From Stenotrophomonas sp046736075 (GTDB lineage: Bacteria; Pseudomonadota; Gammaproteobacteria; Xanthomonadales; Xanthomonadaceae): a stretch of 64,000 bases of DNA. Under the pieces are notes generated by a model. That model searched no databases and was not told the origin of the DNA. It worked only from the letters and a program-made list of their open reading frames with translations. The stretch is taken from positions 2,790,001 through 2,854,000 of the forward strand of contig NZ_CP177163.1 in NCBI RefSeq assembly GCF_046736075.1, read 5' to 3'. Below are positions 1 through 7,658 of the stretch, one piece after another; within the stretch, counting starts at the first letter, position 1, and the number at the start of each line of letters is the position of its first letter. Both the position numbers and the translations under genes were made by a program.

Positions 1-2
1 CC

Positions 3-152
3 GAGCGCGCAGGCGGGGCGGCAGCTTGCGATGAGGCCGCAGCCACCGGCATGCCCGAGCCACCGCCGAACCTGGACAGCGGCGACCGGGACCTGGAAGC
101 GTTGGCTCACCGCCAGCACGGGTGGAGCGCGTGTCCGTTTGGCACCCGATGA
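3..152 (+). CDS. 3' end of an upstream gene cut by the window edge (unrecognised)
   Basis: Frame 3 is open from the window edge to a TGA at 150-152 and reads as hydrophilic, proline- and acid-rich protein ending in HGWSACPFGTR. The two other frames are less protein-like. It ends 16 bases before the region shared by both toxin modules begins, so it is probably the gene preceding the toxin locus, where a VgrG, PAAR or adaptor gene would be expected. Only about 49 residues are visible and no family can be named. The identity of the gene is unknown, and the frame itself is a moderate-confidence call. Confidence 0.35.
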   Translation, partial: ERAGGAAACDEAAATGMPEPPPNLDSGDRDLEALAHRQHGWSACPFGTR

Positions 153-357
153 TGCGCGCGTGCCCGCAACCATCCAGACAAGCGGGGCGACGGTGAGCCC
201 GTGCAAGCTGCGGGTTCACCCGGTCTACCGCAATGAGGCGCCTAGGAATCTTTGCGCCGTGCCCGAACCGTGAACCCACGCAAGCCGGCTCTGTGAGCTA
301 CATCAACAGACGCGCTCCGAGCCACTGCTAGCCTTTCAGCCTCACGGAGGAGACCTC

Positions 358-723
358 ATGCTGACGCTGGATGCACGACAGGCAGCGCTGCTGCGCCTGC
401 CATACCCCGTAACGTTCCTGCCCAGACTGGCAGATGAAATCCGCCGCGACATGCCGGAGCGGGTGATCGGCCTGGACAACCGCGCATTGGCTGCTGAAAC
501 CGAGCGCTGCTACACCTACGCCGCCTACGAGCTGGGCATCACCCGCCTGCCCGTGCTGGTGCGGTGGACGAAGACCGACGTCGGCAGCGGGGGCGCGCTA
601 CACCGCGACATGACGGTGGACCTGGCCGTACGCCATGCAGGCGACCCCAATCTGGCTGCCGCCGATCTGTTGGCTGCCCTGGCCGCGTCGCATCGCTGGC
701 CCACGCCCCGGAGCGGTGCGTAA
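358..723 (+). CDS. Small protein preceding toxin 1, candidate effector chaperone/co-effector
   Basis: A 121-aa soluble protein with no signal peptide or membrane segment. A GGAGGAG ribosome site lies just before the ATG. Its TAA overlaps the toxin ATG (TAATG at 721-725), so translation of the two is coupled. The sequence is helical in character, with FLPRLADEIR and AYELGIT segments. Small proteins of this kind are often encoded immediately before type VI cargo effectors and help load them; that role is inferred from position only. The copy at 2711 differs by one residue (Leu12 here, Arg there), although the nucleases behind them differ strongly in their C-terminal halves. It would therefore have to serve the shared toxin N-terminus. 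Confidence 0.7.
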   Translation: MLTLDARQAALLRLPYPVTFLPRLADEIRRDMPERVIGLDNRALAAETERCYTYAAYELGITRLPVLVRWTKTDVGSGGALHRDMTVDLAVRHAGDPNLAAADLLAALAASHRWPTPRSGA

Positions 724-1424
724 TGGCGGCCACTCCCGCACCCGCCGTGGGAAAGGTGCTTGAGCTGCTCGGCAAGGCGGCTGCAGCAGCGGCGGCAGCG
801 ATGGGCGCCAAGGAGGCAGTGAAGGATCGGCCGGGCACCCGAGCGCGCGAGGCGGATTGCTCGGAAGTGTCCGATGACGCCGACTGCGACCAGTGCCTGC
901 TGATCAACGGACGGATCGGGCCGCCGCCCACCCCGCGCTACATCGCCAAGAGCAATCGCATCAACTACGACTACCAGCTCTACGTCGCGAACCTGTACGC
1001 GGGGCCAGAGCGGTTTGGCTACGTGAGAGCCGGGGACAACTCGAACAGCATCGTCAATATCGAGCTCTCGATGCTGAAGGACTTCTTTGGGACGGGTGGG
1101 AAGTACACGACGTTGGAGTGGATGTTTGGTGGGATTGCGTTTGATGGGTTCTGGCGCAGCAAGTGCACAGTTGTGGAGAGCAAGGCGAACTATGCCCATG
1201 TCTTCGATGAGAACGGCAACTACAAGAAGGAGTTCATGAGATTCGAGATTGAGGGGTGGCGGGATGTCTTCGCGAGACAGGCGGCCGTAGTTGAACAAGC
1301 AAAGCCGTACGGCAGGCTCGAATGGCACTTCATGCAGCACGTTTGCTACGAGGTCGCGCTGGGCCTGGGAATTCCACCTGAGAACGCCAAGCTCACCCCG
1401 TACGGAATAAGGGACATCCTATGA
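723..1424 (+). CDS. Tox-REase-5-like nuclease toxin 1
   Basis: A 233-aa protein; the start at 723 is set by the TAATG coupling with the preceding gene. Residues 1-45 are an Ala-rich leader. A Cys pair (CDQC) lies at 55-58, followed by the nuclease domain. The likely restriction-endonuclease-fold active site is FDG at 140-142 and Glu152-x-Lys154 in the stretch ESKANY. This arrangement (Cys pair, NY/YQ segment, FDGF, ExKANY) is that of the Tox-REase-5 family of polymorphic and type VI toxins such as TseT. It would cut nucleic acid in the cytoplasm of a rival cell. There is no fused PAAR, VgrG or Rhs part, so it would travel as cargo. Its TGA overlaps the next ATG by four bases. Residues 1 to about 143 are nearly identical to toxin 2; the remainder is not. 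Confidence 0.8.
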   Translation: MAATPAPAVGKVLELLGKAAAAAAAAMGAKEAVKDRPGTRAREADCSEVSDDADCDQCLLINGRIGPPPTPRYIAKSNRINYDYQLYVANLYAGPERFGYVRAGDNSNSIVNIELSMLKDFFGTGGKYTTLEWMFGGIAFDGFWRSKCTVVESKANYAHVFDENGNYKKEFMRFEIEGWRDVFARQAAVVEQAKPYGRLEWHFMQHVCYEVALGLGIPPENAKLTPYGIRDIL

Positions 1425-2158
1425 AAGTAACTCTCGCATGCAGAAGTGTACCCGTGACGATGAGCCCATTTCAGGTCTACGAGGATGGGCTGAGTTGGGT
1501 CGGAAGCCTCGCCACCATTCATCCACACTTCGAACAATGGTGGCTGATGCCATCCTCCGCTCATGAGCCGGAGATCCCTATGTCCGACCGAGAGCAGATC
1601 ATCACGCGCATCGAAGCCAGAAGTGCCTATTTCGACAAGCAGTATCCAGGCACGAGTTCCCCTGCAAACCATAGCATTCTGCTGACGAACGCGCCGGGCG
1701 AAGCGAAGTGGCGCGAGCGAGGATGTCTTGCGCTGTCGATCAGAGCTGGGGTGGGGGAGTTACGGTTGGAAATAAATCAAATAGAGCAGATCTACGACTC
1801 CCCGTGCGACGTAATGTGGGGGCTGCTCAAGGTGCTCACGTCCAGACCGCAGGCGACCTTTGCGCAGACCAATGTCCAGCAGGCAAGAGGGAGAGAGAGG
1901 CGACACTACAGCAGCCAACTGGCGGTGTTTCAGCATCGCGATTTCATGGGCTGGATGGGGTACGTAGACCGGCCCGTCAGTACCCAGCAGATTCCCGATG
2001 CGGCCCGTGTGGAGCGTCATGGCCCAGGAACACTGATTCTAGCTACGGAGTCTATGGACCTCTTCGACGCGCACTCAGTTGAGCAGGTCAATCGGGTCGA
2101 GATCGCAATGGCCGAGCTAGGCCTCTTGGCAGTGAGAGGAGCTGGCCTTGGAGGGTGA
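1421..2158 (+). CDS. Imm52-like immunity protein 1 (cognate to toxin 1)
   Basis: A 245-aa cytoplasmic protein overlapping the toxin stop by four bases (ATGA), the usual layout of a toxin and its antidote. It shows the hallmarks shared by all copies in this array: HxxFxxWW near residue 35-42, a central alternating strand region, MGWMGYV, then RHGPGTLILATES and a VEQVNRVEI helix near the end. These resemble the Imm52 family, known as the neighbour of Tox-REase-5 toxins. It belongs to the sub-type with GRER before the YS pair, as in the copies at 3774 and 6102. There is no signal peptide, which fits protection from a cytoplasmic nuclease. Confidence 0.75.
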   Translation: MKVTLACRSVPVTMSPFQVYEDGLSWVGSLATIHPHFEQWWLMPSSAHEPEIPMSDREQIITRIEARSAYFDKQYPGTSSPANHSILLTNAPGEAKWRERGCLALSIRAGVGELRLEINQIEQIYDSPCDVMWGLLKVLTSRPQATFAQTNVQQARGRERRHYSSQLAVFQHRDFMGWMGYVDRPVSTQQIPDAARVERHGPGTLILATESMDLFDAHSVEQVNRVEIAMAELGLLAVRGAGLGG

Positions 2159-2249
2159 TGTGGTGTTGTCGTTGGCACGCCCGCGTTTGAAGCGCCGTTT
2201 CCGCTGACGCGGCTATCCAGACGATCTACATCCAAATGAGCTAGGCCAT

Positions 2250-2495
2250 ATGAACACCTCCATCTCCCGCAAGATATTGCCGCGCGTACTGACCGCGGCT
2301 GAGACGTACGACTACTCGGCTGGCTTGATCGCACGCCTGGCGGCTGCTCATGTTGGCTTCCAGCACTGGTGGACAATGCTTGCCAAGCCCACCGACACGC
2401 GCATCGCATTTGATGATCGGGCATCCACGGTTGACATGAACTCGGTAGGGTTCATCACTCGCCGCGATGCTGTCTCATCGCTTCTGCACCCATGA
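2250..2495 (+). pseudogene. Truncated Imm52-like gene joined to foreign tail
   Basis: The first about 57 codons (2250-2422) match the start of an Imm52-like protein closest to the copy at 3774: AAETYD, the HxxFxxWW motif, then RIAFDDR. From 2423 the sequence switches to a 98-bp segment otherwise found at 5223-5320, which encodes the last codons of another immunity gene plus the following spacer read out of context. The product would be 81 aa and lack three quarters of the family fold, so it is unlikely to protect. It marks a recombination junction between immunity genes. Confidence 0.8.
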
Positions 2496-2520
2496 ATATC
2501 ACGTTGGCCTGTTACTCCCC
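2423..2520 (+). repeat. 98-bp recombination scar, copy of 5223-5320
   Basis: This stretch matches 5223-5320 with three mismatches seen by eye. In the partner it covers the end of the immunity gene at 4505-5239, the spacer and the first 29 bases of the gene at 5292. Here it is flanked on the left by a different immunity gene and on the right by the toxin-module upstream region, so both ends are junctions. Confidence 0.85.
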
Positions 2521-2626
2521 AACCATCCAGACAAGCGGGGCGACGGTGAGCCCGTGCAACCTGCGGGCTCACCCGTGCTCCGGCAATGTGGCGCCTAGGA
2601 ATCTGTGCGTCGCACTCGAACCGTGA
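2492..2626 (+). pseudogene. Stub of an Imm52-like gene start
   Basis: ATG at 2492 begins MNITLACYSP, the same first ten residues as the immunity gene at 5292. At 2521 the frame then runs into the non-coding leader of toxin module 2 and stops at 2624-2626. Only these ten residues are immunity-like, so this is a broken start, not a gene. Confidence 0.7.
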
Positions 2627-2710
2627 ACCCACGCAAGCCGGCTCTGTGAGCTACATCAACAGACGCGCTCCGAGCCACTGCTAGCCTTTCAGCCTCACGG
2701 AGGAGACCTC

Positions 2711-3076
2711 ATGCTGACGCTGGATGCACGACAGGCAGCGCGGCTGCGCCTGCCATACCCCGTAACGTTCCTGCCCAGACTGGCAGATGAAATCCGCCGC
2801 GACATGCCGGAGCGGGTGATCGGCCTGGACAACCGCGCATTGGCTGCTGAAACCGAGCGCTGCTACACCTACGCCGCCTACGAGCTGGGCATCACCCGCC
2901 TGCCCGTGCTGGTGCGGTGGACGAAGACCGACGTCGGCAGCGGGGGCGCGCTACACCGCGACATGACGGTGGACCTGGCCGTACGCCATGCAGGCGACCC
3001 CAATCTGGCTGCCGCCGATCTGTTGGCTGCCCTGGCCGCGTCGCATCGCTGGCCCACGCCCCGGAGCGGTGCGTAA
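2711..3076 (+). CDS. Small protein preceding toxin 2, candidate effector chaperone/co-effector
   Basis: A 121-aa protein identical to the one at 358 except Arg12 for Leu12. The same strong ribosome site and the same TAATG coupling to the following nuclease are present. Retention of this gene in the duplicated unit, in near-perfect identity, argues that it is needed with each toxin. The family is unrecognised, and the chaperone role is inferred from gene order. Confidence 0.7.
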   Translation: MLTLDARQAARLRLPYPVTFLPRLADEIRRDMPERVIGLDNRALAAETERCYTYAAYELGITRLPVLVRWTKTDVGSGGALHRDMTVDLAVRHAGDPNLAAADLLAALAASHRWPTPRSGA

Positions 3077-3777
3077 TGGCGGCCACTCCCGCACCCGCCG
3101 TGGGAAAGGTGCTTGAGCTGCTCGGCAAGGCGGCTGCAGCAGCGGCGGCAGCGATGGGCGCCAAGGAGGCAGTGAAGGATCGGCCGGGCACCCGAGCGCG
3201 CGAGGCGGATTGCTCGGAAGTGTCCGATGACGCCGACTGCGACCAGTGCCTGCTGATCAACGGACGGATCGGGCCGCCGCCCACCCCGCGCTACATCGCC
3301 AAGAGCAATCGCATCAACTACGACTACCAGCTCTACGTCGCGAACCTGTACGCGGGGCCGGAGCGGTTTGGCTATGTGAGGGCTGGGGACAACTCGAACA
3401 GCATCGTCAATATCGAGCTCTCGATGCTGAAGGACTTCTTTGGAACGGGTGGGAAGTACACGACGTTGGAGTGGATGTTCGGTGGGGTCGCGTTTGACGG
3501 GTTCTGGCGCAAAAAGTGCACTGTCATCGAGACCAAGGCGAACTACGGACACGTATTCAACGCGGATGGGGCGTACAAGAAGGAGTTTATGCGACCCGAA
3601 ATCGAGGCATGGCTAGTTCAGTTCGAAGCGCAGAATGCCGCTGTAGCAGGTGCGCATCCACAGGGCAGTCTCGAGTGGCATTTTATGCAGGCCATCTGCT
3701 ACGAGGTTGCCCTTCAACTCGGAATTCCGCCTGAACACGCACGGCTGACCCCATACATGCAGGGTGAACTTCTATGA
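3076..3777 (+). CDS. Tox-REase-5-like nuclease toxin 2
   Basis: A 233-aa protein whose N-terminal part (Ala-rich leader, Cys pair at 55-58) matches toxin 1. The catalytic part keeps FDG at 140-142 and Glu152-x-Lys154 (ETKANY), but differs at many surrounding positions (for example RRPEIEAWLVQFEAQ-type region and PQGSLEWHFMQAICYE). Both metal-binding signatures are intact, so it should be active. The stop overlaps the ATG of the immunity gene at 3774 by four bases. Divergence confined to the toxic half is what is expected of a toxin that has escaped its sister's antidote. Confidence 0.8.
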   Translation: MAATPAPAVGKVLELLGKAAAAAAAAMGAKEAVKDRPGTRAREADCSEVSDDADCDQCLLINGRIGPPPTPRYIAKSNRINYDYQLYVANLYAGPERFGYVRAGDNSNSIVNIELSMLKDFFGTGGKYTTLEWMFGGVAFDGFWRKKCTVIETKANYGHVFNADGAYKKEFMRPEIEAWLVQFEAQNAAVAGAHPQGSLEWHFMQAICYEVALQLGIPPEHARLTPYMQGELL

Positions 3778-4508
3778 ACATATCACTGACGAGCAAGGTG
3801 GCCCCAGAGCTGCTTACTGCATCTGAGACATATGATCGGGCGGCCGAAACAATAAGGCGCTTGGCATCTGCCCATCCTGCGTTCCTCAAATGGTGGTCAA
3901 TGTTGAGCAAGCCCTCCGATGCAAGAATTGCATTTGACGATAGGGTAGGGATGACAGCCTTGATCCAGGCAAACAAGGACTCGTTCCAGCACCTGTATCC
4001 CAACGCGTCGCCTCTACTCAACAGTGGTGTCCTGCTCACCAACGTCACGAGCGAGGCAGAGTGGTTGGCGCGCGGAAGGGTCTCTCTTGCCATCAATCCG
4101 GGACCCGGAAAGGTGCGGCTGGAGATCTGTCGTATTGAAGAGGTCTTTCCCTCGCCGACTGAACTGGTATGGGCCTCACTACGTGCACTAGCGCGCGATT
4201 CGAGGGTCAACTTTGTGAACACGAATGTCCAGCAGGGCTGGGGCAGAGAGAGAAAGCTGTACAGCCTCCACTGCAGCGCCTTTCCGCACAGAGAGTTCCT
4301 GGGCTGGATGGGCTATGTGAGTCGGCGGCTCACCGCCGACCAGATTCCAGAGGCCGCCCGCATGGAACATGCTGGTGAGGGCACGCTGATCATGGCAACA
4401 GAGAACCTCGACTTGTTCGACGCAAGCGCCGTAGAGCAGGCCAATCGCGTGGAGATACGTCTGGCCGAACTTGGGCTGTTGCCTGTTACGGATTCACGGC
4501 TGCTATGA
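3774..4508 (+). CDS. Imm52-like immunity protein 2 (cognate to toxin 2)
   Basis: A 244-aa cytoplasmic protein directly coupled to toxin 2 (ATGA overlap) and itself coupled to the next immunity gene by a four-base overlap at 4505-4508. It carries HPAFLKWW at 34-41, the NPGPGKVRLEI strand region, GRERKLYS and FLGWMGYV, and ends LGLLPVTDSRLL. By position it is the antidote of toxin 2. It is the closest full-length relative of the truncated copy at 2250, which suggests that fragment derives from a gene of this sub-type. Confidence 0.75.
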   Translation: MNISLTSKVAPELLTASETYDRAAETIRRLASAHPAFLKWWSMLSKPSDARIAFDDRVGMTALIQANKDSFQHLYPNASPLLNSGVLLTNVTSEAEWLARGRVSLAINPGPGKVRLEICRIEEVFPSPTELVWASLRALARDSRVNFVNTNVQQGWGRERKLYSLHCSAFPHREFLGWMGYVSRRLTADQIPEAARMEHAGEGTLIMATENLDLFDASAVEQANRVEIRLAELGLLPVTDSRLL

Positions 4509-5239
4509 ACATTACGCTCACGTGCGCGACGCCGAGCGTGAGCCTCACCCCCGTTCAGGTGTACGAACAGGCGGAAAGTTGCATCTCGCGACTCTCTTTG
4601 GTGCATCCGGATCTAAGGAGCTGGTGGAAGTTTCCGGACGCACCTAACGTTCCCTTCATCGAATTCCATGACCTGAACGCAATCATTTCCTCTATCAAGG
4701 CGATGAGTGCAAAGCATCGCGCGGCATTTCCGACGCTTGCAAATAGAGGAAGCGCAGGCCTTATGCTCACCAACGCCAACAGCGAGACGCAGTGGCGGGA
4801 GCGGGGGAGAATCACCCTGTCCGTTCAGCCGGCAATGGGGGAGGTTACGTTCTCTATGTACGAAGCCGAGCGAGTATTCGCTCCGGTGGGCAAAGTGGTC
4901 TGGTCACTGTTGGAGGCGCTTTCATCGGATCCGCGGGTGACTTATGCGAAAACGGATGTTCACGAGCGCGTCGGTGGGAAGTTGCTGATATACAGCAATG
5001 ATCGCGGTGTGTATCCGCATCGAGAGTTCCTCGGCTGGATGGGGTACGTAAACCAAGCTCTATCGCCAGTGCAGCTGCCAGAAGCCTCGCGGGTGGAGCG
5101 GCATGGCGAGGGCACGCTTATCCTTGCAACTGACGTGCTGGACCTGTCCAGTTCTGCGGCCGTGGAGCAGGTAAACCGTGTCGAGATACGGCTTTCAGAG
5201 CTTGGGCTCCTTCCAGTGACTGATCCACGGTTGACATGA
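4505..5239 (+). CDS. Imm52-like immunity protein 3 (orphan)
   Basis: A 244-aa protein of the same family and the second antidote in the toxin 2 operon. It has HPDLRSWW, the central TLSVQPAMGEVTF strand, FLGWMGYV and a VEQVNRVEI helix. It lacks the GRER signature; instead GGKLLIYSND precedes the conserved core, which it shares in form with the copies at 5292 and 6847. No toxin gene follows it, so it may defend against nucleases delivered by other strains. Its last codons and spacer are the source of the 98-bp copy found at 2423. Confidence 0.7.
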   Translation: MNITLTCATPSVSLTPVQVYEQAESCISRLSLVHPDLRSWWKFPDAPNVPFIEFHDLNAIISSIKAMSAKHRAAFPTLANRGSAGLMLTNANSETQWRERGRITLSVQPAMGEVTFSMYEAERVFAPVGKVVWSLLEALSSDPRVTYAKTDVHERVGGKLLIYSNDRGVYPHREFLGWMGYVNQALSPVQLPEASRVERHGEGTLILATDVLDLSSSAAVEQVNRVEIRLSELGLLPVTDPRLT

Positions 5240-5320
5240 ACTCGTTAGGGTTCATCACTCGCCGCGATGCTGTCTCATCGTTTCTGCACCCATGAACATC
5301 ACGTTGGCCTGTTACTCCCC
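5223..5320 (+). repeat. Donor copy of the 98-bp scar segment
   Basis: Spans the end of the immunity gene 4505-5239, the 52-bp spacer and the start of the immunity gene at 5292. It is repeated at 2423-2520 with three mismatches. This is the intact context, so the copy at 2423 is the derived one. Confidence 0.85.
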
Positions 5321-6026
5321 ACCCAACGATCTCGCCGCAGCGCAAGCGTGGGAGGATGCGTCCGAGTGGGGGGCGCGCATCGCCAACACACATCTGGACT
5401 TTGAGACATGGTGGACGGTTCCGCGAGGTCCACGAGATGACGCCATCCCATTGTCTCAACGGGGGCATGTGGTCGCTCACATTCAGAAGGCAAACACCCA
5501 ACTGGATCAGGAGTTTCCTGGGTCTGCTGGTGAAGGAAGTGTCGGTATCCATCTGACCAATGCTGCCACGGAGGCTGAGTGGGCAAAGCGTGGAAAAGTC
5601 TCCCTTGCGATTCACCCAGGCAGCGGCATCCTGAGGCTTAGGCTCGGTCGCATCGAGGAAATCTATCCATCGCCGACGACGCTCATCTGGAAGCTGCTCC
5701 AAGGCCTGACGTCCGATTCACGTGTAACCTTTGCGCAGACGAATGTCCTGCAACAGGTGGCAGGTAGCGTCATGACGTACAGCGGCGACCGACGTGTGTT
5801 CCATCACCGGGAATATCTGGGGTGGATGGGGTACGTGCATGCGCCACTATCGGCCGACCAACTGCCTCATGCGGCGCGCCTGGAACGGCAGGGTCGCGGG
5901 ACGCTAATTCTTGCAGCCGACGTTCTGGATCTCGGTGATCACGCAGCGGTCGAGCAGGCAAATAGAACTGAGATTGGCCTTGTTGATCTGGGTCTACTAC
6001 CCGTGATTGATTCGAGTCTTATGTAG
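5292..6026 (+). CDS. Imm52-like immunity protein 4 (orphan)
   Basis: A 244-aa protein of the family: HLDFETWW, SLAIHPGSGILRL, AGSVMTYSGD before YLGWMGYV, and the QGRGTLILAADVLDL end region. It starts 52 bp after the previous gene, so it is not overlapped, but it is probably in the same transcript. It has the GRER-less signature. The first ten codons are copied at 2492. No adjacent toxin is present. Confidence 0.7.
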   Translation: MNITLACYSPPNDLAAAQAWEDASEWGARIANTHLDFETWWTVPRGPRDDAIPLSQRGHVVAHIQKANTQLDQEFPGSAGEGSVGIHLTNAATEAEWAKRGKVSLAIHPGSGILRLRLGRIEEIYPSPTTLIWKLLQGLTSDSRVTFAQTNVLQQVAGSVMTYSGDRRVFHHREYLGWMGYVHAPLSADQLPHAARLERQGRGTLILAADVLDLGDHAAVEQANRTEIGLVDLGLLPVIDSSLM

Positions 6027-6101
6027 TGCTCATTGCCTGCCGTGCACAGGTTGCCGTCTCCGTTGGATAACCCCGCCACACGCGCGTCCCTGAGATAGAT
6101 C

Positions 6102-6833
6102 ATGAAAGCAACTGTTCGATGCAAGATGAGTTCGGAAGATCTGGATGCTGAATATCTATACGGTCGTGCCGAAGATGTCCTGAGCCGTCTCTCATCTATT
6201 CACGGCGTATTCGGGAAATGGTGGTCAGTGCCGACCCATGCAGGAAGTTCACTCATTGCATTTGAAGATCGCGAAAGCATGATCAAGCTGATCGAGCAGC
6301 AGAGGCAGGATTTCCAAGCGAAGTATCCGGGGATTTCATTGTCCGCAAGTAATGGGATTCTGCTTGCGAACGCTGCGGACGAGGAGGGATGGGCGACGAA
6401 AGGAAGTGTCTCCATAGCCATCAACCCTGGTCCGGGCGAGATCCGACTGGATATCGGTAATCTCGATGCGGCTCACGCGACGCCTGCGGAGTTGGTCTGG
6501 TCATCGCTTAAAGCACTGGCCGAAGATGCGCAGATCACGCTCGCTCAAACCAACATCATGCAGACCGTTGGTAGAGAACGAAGGCTCTACAGCCTTCACT
6601 GTAGCGTCTTCCCGCACAGAGAATTCCTGGGCTGGATGGGTTATGTGGATCAGCCAGTCGATGAATCCCGGGTTCCTGACGCGTCACGTGTGGAACGACA
6701 TGGCCGGGGAACGATGATCATGGCGACAGAAGATGCAGACCTGTTCAACGCCCGCTTGGTGGAGCAGATGAACCGGGTTGAGATCAGCCTCGCTGAGCTT
6801 GGCCTTCTTCCTGTGATCAGTCCGAGTCTCTAG
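6102..6833 (+). CDS. Imm52-like immunity protein 5 (orphan)
   Basis: A 243-aa protein starting MKATVRC after a 75-bp spacer. It belongs to the GRER sub-type (GRERRLYSLHCSVF) and is closest in its first two thirds to the copy at 3774. Its last about 65 residues are instead closest to the next gene at 6847 (MGYVDQPVDES, EDADLFNA, NRVEISLAELGLLPVI in both). It is therefore mosaic. Adenine- and thymine-rich codons are commoner here than in the flanking chromosome. Confidence 0.7.
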   Translation: MKATVRCKMSSEDLDAEYLYGRAEDVLSRLSSIHGVFGKWWSVPTHAGSSLIAFEDRESMIKLIEQQRQDFQAKYPGISLSASNGILLANAADEEGWATKGSVSIAINPGPGEIRLDIGNLDAAHATPAELVWSSLKALAEDAQITLAQTNIMQTVGRERRLYSLHCSVFPHREFLGWMGYVDQPVDESRVPDASRVERHGRGTMIMATEDADLFNARLVEQMNRVEISLAELGLLPVISPSL

Positions 6834-6846
6834 CGCGATTCCATGT

Positions 6847-7578
6847 ATGAACATCACTCTCACCTCTAGCATTCCCGTGATGCACCTCGATGCAGAAGGG
6901 GCGTACCGCGAGGCAGCTGGATGGATCGACCGACTGTCCTCAGTGCACCCGCATTTCGAAGAGTGGTGGGTGCTGCCCGGCGGGCCTAAAGATCATCATG
7001 TCGGCTTTCGGGATGCCACTGCGACGGTCTCGTCAATCCACAAGGCAGATGAAGAATTCCACCGAGAGTTTCCAGGTGCTCATGCTCTTGGGAGTACAGG
7101 GCTGGTCCTCACCAACGGGCGAACGGAGCAGCTCTGGAAGGAACGTGGGAAGGTGGCGCTTGTAGTACAGCCCGCATCCGGTGACGTAACGTTGGCGATC
7201 TACCGTATAGAAGCGGTGTATCAGCCGCCAGGTCAAATGGTGTGGTCTATTCTGAAAGCCCTCTCTTCAGATCCGCGTGTGACCTATGCAAGAACGAACG
7301 TACAGGCGCTGATCGCTGGCAGGCTCGTCACCTACAGCATTGATTGCTCAGTCTATCCACACCGCGACTTCCTTGGATGGATGGGCTATGTGGATCAACC
7401 TGTCGATGAATCCCAGATTCCTGACGCGGCCCGTGTGGAGCGTCATGGGCGCGGAACGCTGATCATGGCGGCAGAAGATGCAGACCTGTTCAATGCCCAC
7501 TCGGTGGAACGGATGAACCGGGTGGAGATCAGCTTGGCTGAGCTTGGTCTACTTCCCGTGATCGGTTCCAGTCCGTAG
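6847..7578 (+). CDS. Imm52-like immunity protein 6 (orphan)
   Basis: The last member of the array, 243 aa, starting 13 bp after the previous stop. The first two thirds resemble the GRER-less copies at 4505 and 5292 (HPHFEEWW, AGRLVTYSID). The last third is nearly that of the preceding gene. It ends the locus; the next gene is convergent and unrelated. As an orphan antidote it would widen the range of nucleases tolerated. Confidence 0.7.
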   Translation: MNITLTSSIPVMHLDAEGAYREAAGWIDRLSSVHPHFEEWWVLPGGPKDHHVGFRDATATVSSIHKADEEFHREFPGAHALGSTGLVLTNGRTEQLWKERGKVALVVQPASGDVTLAIYRIEAVYQPPGQMVWSILKALSSDPRVTYARTNVQALIAGRLVTYSIDCSVYPHRDFLGWMGYVDQPVDESQIPDAARVERHGRGTLIMAAEDADLFNAHSVERMNRVEISLAELGLLPVIGSSP

Positions 7579-7597
7579 CCGTGGATCGTGACGAGCC

Positions 7598-7613
7598 AGC
7601 CGCCAGGGCGGCT
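7598..7613 (+). terminator. Short hairpin after the immunity array
   Basis: Arms AGCCGCC and GGCGGCT with a very short loop lie 20 bp after the last immunity stop, between convergent genes. There is no T-run, so termination is only plausible. Confidence 0.3.
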
Positions 7614-7658
7614 CAGTGAAGCACTGCAACCGCCCGGTCGTGATCCAGCACCGCTGGT

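Larger units (their letters stand above)
168..1424 (+). repeat. Toxin-module direct repeat, copy 1
   Basis: This segment pairs base for base, without a gap, with 2521-3777 (offset 2353). Three zones differ in similarity. From 168 to about 253 there are roughly a dozen mismatches. From about 254 to 1008 I see a single mismatch, in codon 12 of the 121-aa gene. From about 1009 to 1424 divergence rises, mostly in the catalytic half of the nuclease gene. The pattern fits a duplication followed by gene conversion of the front part. Confidence 0.9.
2521..3777 (+). repeat. Toxin-module direct repeat, copy 2
   Basis: Second copy of 168-1424 at an offset of 2353 bp, without insertions or deletions. 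The leader 2521-2606 differs at about a dozen positions. The core to about 3361 has one mismatch. The end of the nuclease gene is clearly diverged. Confidence 0.9.

Noticed and set aside
31..273. Open frame overlapping the leader of toxin module 1
   Set aside because: It crosses the non-coding leader that is shared with the second copy, where the frame is not kept as a gene, and the protein has no plausible composition.
1421..7578. Immunity array as an insertion-sequence or CRISPR-like repeat
   Set aside because: Repeats are full coding genes with diverged sequence. No terminal inverted repeats, transposase or short spacers were seen.
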